The position numbers were made by a program, and so were the translations under genes. The notes below the pieces were generated by a model. That model saw only the letters and a program-made list of their open reading frames with translations. It was not told the DNA's origin and ran no database searches. From contig JAHRHE010000005.1 in assembly GCA_020027965.1 (NCBI GenBank), forward strand, positions 1-56,129: a stretch of 56,129 bases of DNA. Reading direction: 5' to 3'. Shown piece after piece: positions 33,041-40,469 of the stretch (positions are counted from its first letter, which is position 1; each line of letters opens with the position of its first letter). Source of the DNA: Nitrospirota bacterium (lineage in GTDB: Bacteria > Nitrospirota > Nitrospiria > Nitrospirales > Nitrospiraceae).

Positions 33041-34726
33041 ATGCTTACCGAGCTGCGCATTTCGAACTTTGCTGTCATCGAACATCTGAGCCTGACGATC
33101 GAATCCGGCTTCCAGGTGTTCACGGGCGAGACTGGAGCGGGGAAATCCATTCTGGTTGATGCCCTCACGCTGCTGGTCGGGGGACGTGCCTCCGTCGACC
33201 TGGTCAGGTCGGATGCCGAGGAGGCGGTCGTCGAAGCGGCGTTCTCCCTTTCCGCCACCACGCCGGTCATCGAACGGTTACGCGAGACTGGCAGCCTGGG
33301 TCCCCGCGAGACCGAGCTGATTATCCGCCGCGTCGTCTCCCGCACCGGTCGCAACCGGATCTATGTGAACAGCAATCTCACCGCGCTCCACGTGCTGCAG
33401 AGCCTCGGCGGAACTCTGATCGATATCCACGGCCAGCATGAACAGCAGTCGCTCCTCTCGGCGCATGCCCAGCTTGATGTCCTGGACGCGTTCGGGCATC
33501 TCAAAGATCTGCGGCGCGAGTACGCGAGCCAGTATGAGCAGTGGCGCGCGAGCCAGCGTGCGCTGGAAGAGGCCGTCCGGGCAGCGGCCGAGCGTGCGCA
33601 GAACGAAGAGGTGATCCGATTTCAGTATCGAGAACTGGTGGACGCGGACGTGCGTCAGGGAGAAGAAGAAGCCTTGACCGCGGAACATCACCGGCTGTCT
33701 CACGCCCAGCGGTTGGGCGAGCTGGTTCGCGAGGCCTATGAGTTGCTCTATGGGGGCGACGCGTCCATCTTGAGCGGCCTGGGAGCGGTACGCGAGCGTC
33801 TGCGCGAGCTCTCCTCGATCGATCCCGGCGCCGGAGACTGGGCCGCATTCTGCGATGGGGCGACGGTCCAGCTTCGCGAACTGGCCCAACGGTGTCGTGA
33901 TTACCAGCGAGGCTTGGAATCGGACCCCGCCCGACTCGGGGTGGTGGAGGAACGGCTCGACCGGCTGCAACGGCTCAAGAAAAAACATGGCGGCAGCGTG
34001 GATTCGCTGTTGACCCGGGTCGAGGAATTGAAGAAGCAGATCCAGGAGCTCGAGGGGTCCGAAACGAGGACAGCGGAGCTGGGTCAGCAGGTGGTCGAGG
34101 ACCACGCCCTCATGGAGGCGCTGGCGAACCGGCTGTCTGATGACCGGGCGCGGGCGGCCCGGAACCTGGAAACGAGGGTCAAAGAGGAGCTGACCGCTCT
34201 CCGTATGGACCAGACCCGCCTCCAGATCGGCGTCGAGCAAGACCGAGGTGAGTCCGCCTTTGGACCGACCGGACGTGACCGGGTAGAATACCTCATGTCG
34301 GCCAACCCGGGAGAACCGCTGCAGCCACTGGCCCGTGTGGCCTCAGGAGGAGAGCTGTCGCGGGTCATGCTGGCGATCAAGACGGTGCTGGCCGAGACCG
34401 ACGGGGTGCCCGTGTTGGTCTTCGACGAGGTAGATGCGGGGATCGGAGGCGCCGTCGCCGCGGTGATGGGGCAGCGGCTGAGGGCGCTGGCGGACTACCA
34501 TCAAGTCTTCTGCATCACGCATCTGCCGCAGATCGCGTCCCAGGCGGGCACTCATTTCCTCGTCGAGAAGGGTGTGGTGAAGAAGCGAACCGTGACCAGG
34601 GTCCGGCGGCTCGATGAACGGGAACGTCGGGAGGAAGTCGCCAGGATGCTGGGAGGCTTGGCCATTACGCAGGCGGCCCGTGACACGGCGGCCGAGATGA
34701 TTGGCGAGGCCAAACGTGAGCTGTAG
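33041..34726 (+). CDS. recN: DNA repair protein RecN
   Basis: SMC-like ATPase of double-strand break repair. The Walker A motif GETGAGKS is at residues 29-36, QHEQQSLLSAHAQLDVLD follows, then a coiled-coil middle (150-370). The ABC signature is VASGGELSRVMLAIK, Walker B is VLVFDEVDAGIGG and the last block is CITHLPQIAS. 561 residues, full length. It converges with the HD-GYP regulator gene, leaving only four bases between the stops. Confidence 0.96.
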   Translation: MLTELRISNFAVIEHLSLTIESGFQVFTGETGAGKSILVDALTLLVGGRASVDLVRSDAEEAVVEAAFSLSATTPVIERLRETGSLGPRETELIIRRVVSRTGRNRIYVNSNLTALHVLQSLGGTLIDIHGQHEQQSLLSAHAQLDVLDAFGHLKDLRREYASQYEQWRASQRALEEAVRAAAERAQNEEVIRFQYRELVDADVRQGEEEALTAEHHRLSHAQRLGELVREAYELLYGGDASILSGLGAVRERLRELSSIDPGAGDWAAFCDGATVQLRELAQRCRDYQRGLESDPARLGVVEERLDRLQRLKKKHGGSVDSLLTRVEELKKQIQELEGSETRTAELGQQVVEDHALMEALANRLSDDRARAARNLETRVKEELTALRMDQTRLQIGVEQDRGESAFGPTGRDRVEYLMSANPGEPLQPLARVASGGELSRVMLAIKTVLAETDGVPVLVFDEVDAGIGGAVAAVMGQRLRALADYHQVFCITHLPQIASQAGTHFLVEKGVVKKRTVTRVRRLDERERREEVARMLGGLAITQAARDTAAEMIGEAKREL

Positions 34727-34730
34727 GGCG

Positions 34731-35888
34731 TCAGGATTCAGGGACCGCGGCTTGGCCGGATGATGCGGCCAGCGCGGGTAGGGAGGCCTTGCACTTGGTC
34801 GCCACACGGGCGAAGAGGCTGGCGAGGGTGGGGTCGAAGGAAGTACCTGCCTGGCGCTGGATTTCTTCAATGGCCTCCTCAATCGACGCGGCCTCTTCCG
34901 ACACGAGGTGGTCAAAGACCTCGGCGATGCAGACGACCCGAGCCAGTAAGGGAATCCCTTCGCCCTGGAGCCCGTTGGGATAGCCGGCGCCGTCCCAGCG
35001 CTCATGATGGTACGAGATGATCTGTCCCACCTCTGCCGGGAACTGGAGCGGAAGGATTATCCGCGCGCCGATTTCCGGATGCCGCTTGAACCCCTCTGAG
35101 TCCCTCTGACCGGGTACTCCGCTCTGAGAGACCAGATGATCCGGGAGGGCGATCTTCCCGATATCGTGCAAAAAGGAGCCGAGGGCCAGCGCCTTCCGCT
35201 CGGACGCACTCAGGTTCATGTGATCAGCCAGGAGAGCGGCATAGCCGCTCACGCGGGTGGAATGATTCAGCAATTCCCGATCCTTCGCTTCGAGCAGTTC
35301 GGACAGGAGTGAAGCGAGGTCAGACTGGTCGCCGGCGGGGAAATCGGCCCTCCGCTTTCCCTGCGCAAGGGAGAGATACTGCTCGCGGAGGTGGTTCCAC
35401 GCGAGCGTGGCGCTCTGTTCGGTTTCCCATCCGCTTCGAGAACTGGCCAGCATGTCACGTAACCGGTCGAGGCGTTGCTTCTTCTCGAGCGTTTGCTGGA
35501 TCAGCGCAATCAATTCAGCCACGTTGAACGGCTTGAGGAGGTACCCGGCCGCTCCGTATCGGATCCCGTCCATCGCCGACTTCAAGCTGCCGTAGCCGGT
35601 GATGATGATCACTTCCACCTCGTTACGCTCCAGTTTGATCTCCTGCAACAGATCCATCCCTTGACAGTCTGGCAACTTGAGATCCAGCGTGACGAGGTCG
35701 ATGCGTTGCTCCCCGAGTACGCGTCGCGCGGCGTGAGCGTTGTCCACCACATGGAGATGGTAAAATGGCCGCAGGATCATGGTGAGGGAGTTCCGAGGGC
35801 CCGGCTCATCTTCCACGATCAAGATGGTCGCCTTCGAAGGCTCGGCAGAGGCCGGGATGTTCTCTTCGCGAGGATCTGTGTGAATCAT
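34731..35888 (-). CDS. Receiver-HD-GYP response regulator (RpfG-like)
   Basis: A 385-residue two-component regulator. The receiver (20-135) has acidic EDE at 26-28, phospho-acceptor D69 and K119. After a helical linker, the HD-GYP domain (195-350) carries HSTR, H241-D242-IGK, HHERWDGAGYPNG with GYP at 302-304 and a later EVFDHLV. Intact HD-GYP domains hydrolyse c-di-GMP (established), so this protein should lower c-di-GMP when its receiver is active. The same arrangement is found in RpfG of the DSF system. It follows the NtrC-type regulator by 263 bases on the same strand. That gap holds direct repeats and a palindrome, so it probably has its own regulated promoter. Confidence 0.93.
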   Translation of the reverse strand: MIHTDPREENIPASAEPSKATILIVEDEPGPRNSLTMILRPFYHLHVVDNAHAARRVLGEQRIDLVTLDLKLPDCQGMDLLQEIKLERNEVEVIIITGYGSLKSAMDGIRYGAAGYLLKPFNVAELIALIQQTLEKKQRLDRLRDMLASSRSGWETEQSATLAWNHLREQYLSLAQGKRRADFPAGDQSDLASLLSELLEAKDRELLNHSTRVSGYAALLADHMNLSASERKALALGSFLHDIGKIALPDHLVSQSGVPGQRDSEGFKRHPEIGARIILPLQFPAEVGQIISYHHERWDGAGYPNGLQGEGIPLLARVVCIAEVFDHLVSEEAASIEEAIEEIQRQAGTSFDPTLASLFARVATKCKASLPALAASSGQAAVPES

Positions 35889-35935
35889 GTGAGTGAACTG
35901 TGTGGACGGCGTGGATAATACCTGTATAAGTGAGT

Positions 35936-35983
35936 AATTGCAATGCCCATCATCACATAACTAAGCAATTGCAATGCCCATCA
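35936..35983. promoter_or_regulatory. Direct repeats upstream of the HD-GYP gene
   Basis: AATTGCAATGCCCATCA occurs at 35936-35952 and again at 35967-35983, 31 bases (about three helical turns) apart, about 50-95 bases before the start codon at 35888. Placement suits a regulator binding as two units on one face of the DNA. Confidence 0.5.
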
Positions 35984-36117
35984 CCGGTTGGTGAGACCTG
36001 CTGGGACGAACCATGCCGCCATGCCAAGGTATATGGGTGACCCCAAGAGGAGGCCCAACCGCTAGGGAGACGGGCCCGGCTGACGAGGAGAGGACCACCA
36101 GTGCCAAGGGCAATTCC

Positions 36118-36133
36118 TGTACAAGATTGTACA
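36118..36133. promoter_or_regulatory. Palindrome TGTACAA-N2-TTGTACA
   Basis: A perfect 7+7 inverted repeat with a GA centre in the gap between the NtrC-type and HD-GYP genes, 19 bases past the former's stop. The same arms (GTACAA-N2-TTGTAC) recur at 45038-45051 upstream of the large effector gene. Operator role inferred. Confidence 0.45.
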
Positions 36134-36151
36134 ATGCGGCGCCCAGACGTG

Positions 36152-37564
36152 TCATTCCAACAACATGTCTGCCTGTGGAGTTGACGCTTGGCCTTCCACC
36201 CGCGTGATCCCCAGCAGGTCCATTCGGTACTTGAGCATGCGTCGGCTGATCCCGAGCAGTGCTGCGGCGTGGGTCTGGACATAGTCCGTTCGCTTCAGCG
36301 CATCCAGGATGATTTCCTTCTCGAACTCCAACACCGCCTTCTCAAGGGACATGCGACCCGACAGGGTGTCGTCACGCAGGGAGTCGGATGAGGTCTCCGT
36401 CCGGAGCGCGGTGGGGAGATGCTCCGGGGTGATCAGGTTGCCGCGGCACCAGACGCTTGACTGTTCGACGACGTTCTCAAGCTCACGGATGTTCCCCGGC
36501 CAGTGGTATTTGCCCAGAATCTCCAAGGCCTCCTTCGTGAACTCCTGCGGGCTTCTGGGGTTGTCCTCAAGGCGTCTCGCGAGAAAGTACTTGGCCAGCA
36601 AAGGAATATCCTCCCGGCGTTCCCGCAAAGGGGGTAGGCACAGCGATACCACGTTGATCCGGTAATAGAGGTCTTCCCGAAACTCCCTCCGGCGCAGCAG
36701 CTCCTCCAGGTGCTTGTTCGTAGCCGCGATGATTCGCACGTCCACTCGGACGGGCTGAGTGCCTCCGATGCGGGTAAATTCCCGCTCTTGGAGCACGCGA
36801 AGCAGTTTGGCTTGTGTGGCGGCGCTGAGATCGCCGATCTCGTCAAGGAACAAGGTTCCGTCATGAGCGAGTTCGAACTGACCCAGGCGGCGAGTCAGGG
36901 CATCCGTAAATGCCCCCTTCTCATGGCCGAACAGTTCGCTCTCGATCAAGGTTTCAGGCAAGGCCGCGCAGTTGATGGCCACGAACGCACGGTCCCGTCG
37001 AGCACTGTTATAGTGAATCGCGCGCGCCACAAGTTCCTTGCCGGTTCCGCTCTCACCGGTGATGAGAACGGTGGTGCGCGTGTCGGCGACCTGTTCGATC
37101 TTGGCGTAGATCTCCTGCATCGCCGGGCTCTTGCCGACGAGGTTGTGGAACGCGTATCGGCTGACCACTTGGGCGCGGAGATTGCGAACCTCCTGTATCA
37201 GTTCCTGCGCCGCCAGCGTCTTAGCGGCGATGAGGCGAAGCTCCTCGATGTCAAAGGGCTTGGTTAGATAATCAGCCGCTCCCAACTTCATCGCGTCCAC
37301 GGCCGTCTTCACCGTCTGAGTTGCTGTCAGCATGATCACCGGGATGCTGTGGTCCTCCGACCGGAGGGTCTGCAGGAGTTCCATGCCATCCATACCCGGC
37401 AGGACGAGGTCGAGCAGAACAAGGTTCGGCGACTCTCGCCGGAATAGCTCCAGGCCCTCCTTCGCATCCGAGGCGCAGATCACCTCGTAGGTCGACTCCA
37501 GGACCATCTTGAGCGAAACCCGAATCCCGGGTTCGTCATCGACCAATAGGATCCGTTTCTTCAC
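36152..37564 (-). CDS. Sigma-54-dependent NtrC-family response regulator
   Basis: A 470-residue activator of sigma-54 promoters. The receiver (1-120) has D9-D10 and phospho-acceptor D52. The AAA+ domain (about 140-375) has Walker A GESGTGKE (170-177), the sigma-54 contact loop as GAFTDA (217-222) instead of GAFTGA, and Walker B GTLFLDEIGD. The Fis-type helix-turn-helix is near the C-terminus (THAAALLGISRRMLKYRMDLLGI). GAFTDA is a known minor variant and need not abolish activity. Its start lies inside the end of the histidine kinase gene (29-base overlap), so the two form a cognate pair. The architecture resembles PrsR of the PEP-CTERM systems. Confidence 0.93.
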   Translation of the reverse strand: MKKRILLVDDEPGIRVSLKMVLESTYEVICASDAKEGLELFRRESPNLVLLDLVLPGMDGMELLQTLRSEDHSIPVIMLTATQTVKTAVDAMKLGAADYLTKPFDIEELRLIAAKTLAAQELIQEVRNLRAQVVSRYAFHNLVGKSPAMQEIYAKIEQVADTRTTVLITGESGTGKELVARAIHYNSARRDRAFVAINCAALPETLIESELFGHEKGAFTDALTRRLGQFELAHDGTLFLDEIGDLSAATQAKLLRVLQEREFTRIGGTQPVRVDVRIIAATNKHLEELLRRREFREDLYYRINVVSLCLPPLRERREDIPLLAKYFLARRLEDNPRSPQEFTKEALEILGKYHWPGNIRELENVVEQSSVWCRGNLITPEHLPTALRTETSSDSLRDDTLSGRMSLEKAVLEFEKEIILDALKRTDYVQTHAAALLGISRRMLKYRMDLLGITRVEGQASTPQADMLLE

Positions 37565-40469
37565 GGGCCTCCTGCTTTTTCTGAACTTCAGAGTGCCGAG
37601 GATTTACCGGCAGATTCACGAAGAAGCTGGTCCCCCTCCCGAGCTCACTCTCGACCTCGATATAACCCCGGTGCTCCTGCACGATCTGGTGGACGATCGT
37701 GAGGCCGAGACCTGTGCCTTCGCGTTCCCCACTCTCATGCTTGCTGGTATAAAATGGATCGAAGATGTGCTGCAAGTTGGCTTCCGAGATGCCGATTCCG
37801 GTGTCGGTGACCTCGGCCTGGACCCAGGTGCCTCCAGCCGTTTTGAGCAGTTTCTGGGTCCTGACCGTCAACCGGCCCCCTGCATCACCGATCGCGTCCA
37901 TGGCATTCAGGAACAAGTTCAAGAGAACCTGTTTGATCTGCTGGCGGTCAAGCATGACCCGAGGCAAGTCCGGCGCGAATTCCTTTTCAATCGTGATGGA
38001 CTTGCCGTCCGCCTTCACCTCGACGAAGTAGAGGCAGGACGCCACCACCTCGTTGAGGTCCTCCTCCATGAACCTGGGCTCCATGTACCGCGCATAGTCC
38101 AAAATCTCCTGGATCAGGCGCTCGATTCGCGCCACGTCATCCGACACGACTTGGCTGAAATGGCCGACGAATTCAGGATCATCCTTCCGTTCCGGGGCGA
38201 GCTGAACAAACGTCTTGATGGAGGTTAGGGGGTTTCGGATCTCGTGCGCAAACCCGCCCGCGATGGTCTCCAGGGAGCGGAGGCGATCCGTGCGCCGCAT
38301 CAGGATTTGGGAACGCTTGAGATCCTCGTACAGCATCGCGTTATCGAGCGCGATGGCAGCATTCTGTGCCAGCATGGTCAACAGATTCAGGTCCTCCCCG
38401 GAATACATGGCGTCGCCGATGCGCCGGCCGAGGTTGCAGAACCCAAGCAGACGATCCTTGTTGACCAGTGGAATGCAGACTTCGGCCTCCATCATGCGCA
38501 GGGCGCCGATGATGGAGGACGTCGCAGGCGGGCGGATCTGATGTTCAAACTCTTCGCGAACCAGGATGGATTGATAGTACAACAAATGATTGGCCAGTCC
38601 CTCGCCGGCCCTCAGCCTGAGAGAGTTGGTGCCATTCGAGAGAGCACCGTACGAGGAGGACTGGATGTAGAGGTTCTTTTCCTTGTCCAGCAGGTAGAGC
38701 GAGGCGGTCTCGATGCCGATCACCTTCACGAGGGTGTGGACGATCTCCTCAGTCAGTGATCGCAGATCGAGGTTCTCGACCAGCCTTTTGGAGAAATTGG
38801 TCAGCGTCTCATAGGCATCGTAGCGTTTCCTGAAGAGAGCCCTTTCGACCGCCTTTTCCATGCGTTTTTGCAGGGTGGCGAGGACTTCAGCCAGGACCAA
38901 CGATGTGGCAACCACGATGCCTGCGAGCAGATACTGCATCGTATCCGTGAAGGCACGGACCAGGAGCAGAATGACCAGATAGAAGCCGAGCGTGAAGGCC
39001 AGCGCCTTCACATAGGGGAGCACACGCTGCTTGGTCAACAATGGTACCTGCGAGAGCGGGTACTTCAGTAGACCATAGGTCGCTACGAGGGCCCACAAAC
39101 TCACAAAGACAGAACCGACCGGGTAGTAGGATGCCCCGTAGTTCTGTGCGAAGTCGATCGCCGCAATGTACCCGATCGCGAAGGCCCCAAAGACAAATCC
39201 GATACGGGTCCCCTCCATCTGCGGGGTCGGCTTGAGTCGCTGATACCCCAGCCAGAGCTGTCTCAGCGTCAGGACGCTGGCGAGGAAGAAATACATGAGG
39301 AACGCGGGATGCAGAGGACCGGCTTTCGTGTAATACGCCCAGGCATACCGGTACTGGCCGTCGATAAGATAGTCCGTCGGGAGCAGGAGGCTGAACGCAG
39401 TGCTCACCACGTACAAGGCAGGCACGACCTTGTTCATAGCCTGACTCGGCAGCAGGCTGACGCTGAAGTGGTACGCGAGGGCCGGAATGAACACCACTCC
39501 CGCATGCGACACCTTCCCCCAGACGAGGGCTTCTTGGGCATCCGAGGTGGAATACTGCAAGAAGACCCCGAACAGCCACACGCAGGCGCCGGAGCACAGC
39601 AGGCCGAAGGTGACGTTGGCCGCCGCCCTCGGGTTCTTCAGGACGATCCGAAGACCGAGTGCGAACAGGAGCGTGGCGGCCAGCAGCGGCGGGATCGAGT
39701 ACAGCGTTGCGCGCTCGGTCACCATCACGCCCACGTAAATGGGCACAACGATCGCGCTCAGGAACAGGCTGTAGGCGAGGCCCTTGTGAATCACGAGTGT
39801 GATATCCATCAGCCGGTGCTTGACGATGGCATAGGCTACGAGGGACGTGTAGACGGAGACCAGGATGATGCCGTCCGGCGGAATCTGAATGCCGTACCAG
39901 AGGAAGAAGTTGGTCGACCCACCGCCGTACCCGATTACGGATGCGGCGATCAGGTAAAGGTATTGATTGCGGCGGGTTCCTTTCGTATTCCGGTACGCGA
40001 CCCCTAGCAGGTAGATTGCGTACAAGGCGTAGCTGGTAAACCAGAGCAGAAAAAGATGAAACATGAGGCCGGGTTTGGGCCAGTAGGCGAACGAGAGCTC
40101 CGGCTTCAGGTCGGCGATGAACCACGGCGTCACGTCGCTGACCAGAAACAGCCCGCTCAGGACGTACCCGATTGTCAGGACGGCCCGCCGCCTCTCCACC
40201 ATGTCGAGGAGGGTCAGGACGTGGTGCAGGTAGAAGATCGGGATGAGAATCGCGCCGACCATCAGAAGGCGGATGAACATCAGCGCCAGGTCTGGGGATT
40301 CAGTCAATTGCCATGCGCAGTAGAAATAGCTCCAGATCGCGATGCCCAGACAGTGGAGTCCGTAGGTGCGATTTCGGGGATCGCGCGGGCCTCGCACGTA
40401 CACGAGGATCCCAAGCATGGTGGCGGTGAGCCCGTTTAGAAGGCCGCTCAGCGCGTAGAAGTTCATCAT
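37536..40469 (-). CDS. Histidine kinase with duplicated 7TM sensor, GAF domain
   Basis: A 977-residue membrane sensor kinase. Residues 3-225 and 250-475 are two copies of a seven-helix histidine-kinase sensor region: each begins with a helix ending in Arg-x-Pro-Arg or Lys-Asn-Pro-Arg, followed by a similar series of helices, and ends with a basic stretch (KHRLMDI, LLKYPLS). Two more helices (485-535) are followed by a GAF domain (570-715), the H-box with H742 in GGFAHEIRNPLTSIK, the N-box NLFLNAMDAIG, and the G-boxes DTGIGIS and GTGLGLTIV. The layout resembles PrsK kinases. The ATG overlaps the stop of the large effector gene (ATGA), so they are translated together. Confidence 0.93.
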   Translation of the reverse strand: MMNFYALSGLLNGLTATMLGILVYVRGPRDPRNRTYGLHCLGIAIWSYFYCAWQLTESPDLALMFIRLLMVGAILIPIFYLHHVLTLLDMVERRRAVLTIGYVLSGLFLVSDVTPWFIADLKPELSFAYWPKPGLMFHLFLLWFTSYALYAIYLLGVAYRNTKGTRRNQYLYLIAASVIGYGGGSTNFFLWYGIQIPPDGIILVSVYTSLVAYAIVKHRLMDITLVIHKGLAYSLFLSAIVVPIYVGVMVTERATLYSIPPLLAATLLFALGLRIVLKNPRAAANVTFGLLCSGACVWLFGVFLQYSTSDAQEALVWGKVSHAGVVFIPALAYHFSVSLLPSQAMNKVVPALYVVSTAFSLLLPTDYLIDGQYRYAWAYYTKAGPLHPAFLMYFFLASVLTLRQLWLGYQRLKPTPQMEGTRIGFVFGAFAIGYIAAIDFAQNYGASYYPVGSVFVSLWALVATYGLLKYPLSQVPLLTKQRVLPYVKALAFTLGFYLVILLLVRAFTDTMQYLLAGIVVATSLVLAEVLATLQKRMEKAVERALFRKRYDAYETLTNFSKRLVENLDLRSLTEEIVHTLVKVIGIETASLYLLDKEKNLYIQSSSYGALSNGTNSLRLRAGEGLANHLLYYQSILVREEFEHQIRPPATSSIIGALRMMEAEVCIPLVNKDRLLGFCNLGRRIGDAMYSGEDLNLLTMLAQNAAIALDNAMLYEDLKRSQILMRRTDRLRSLETIAGGFAHEIRNPLTSIKTFVQLAPERKDDPEFVGHFSQVVSDDVARIERLIQEILDYARYMEPRFMEEDLNEVVASCLYFVEVKADGKSITIEKEFAPDLPRVMLDRQQIKQVLLNLFLNAMDAIGDAGGRLTVRTQKLLKTAGGTWVQAEVTDTGIGISEANLQHIFDPFYTSKHESGEREGTGLGLTIVHQIVQEHRGYIEVESELGRGTSFFVNLPVNPRHSEVQKKQEAREETDPIGR

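Noticed and set aside
38887-40125. 412-codon minus-strand frame
   Set aside because: It overlaps the membrane part of the histidine kinase in another frame. The kinase frame shows helices and all kinase boxes.
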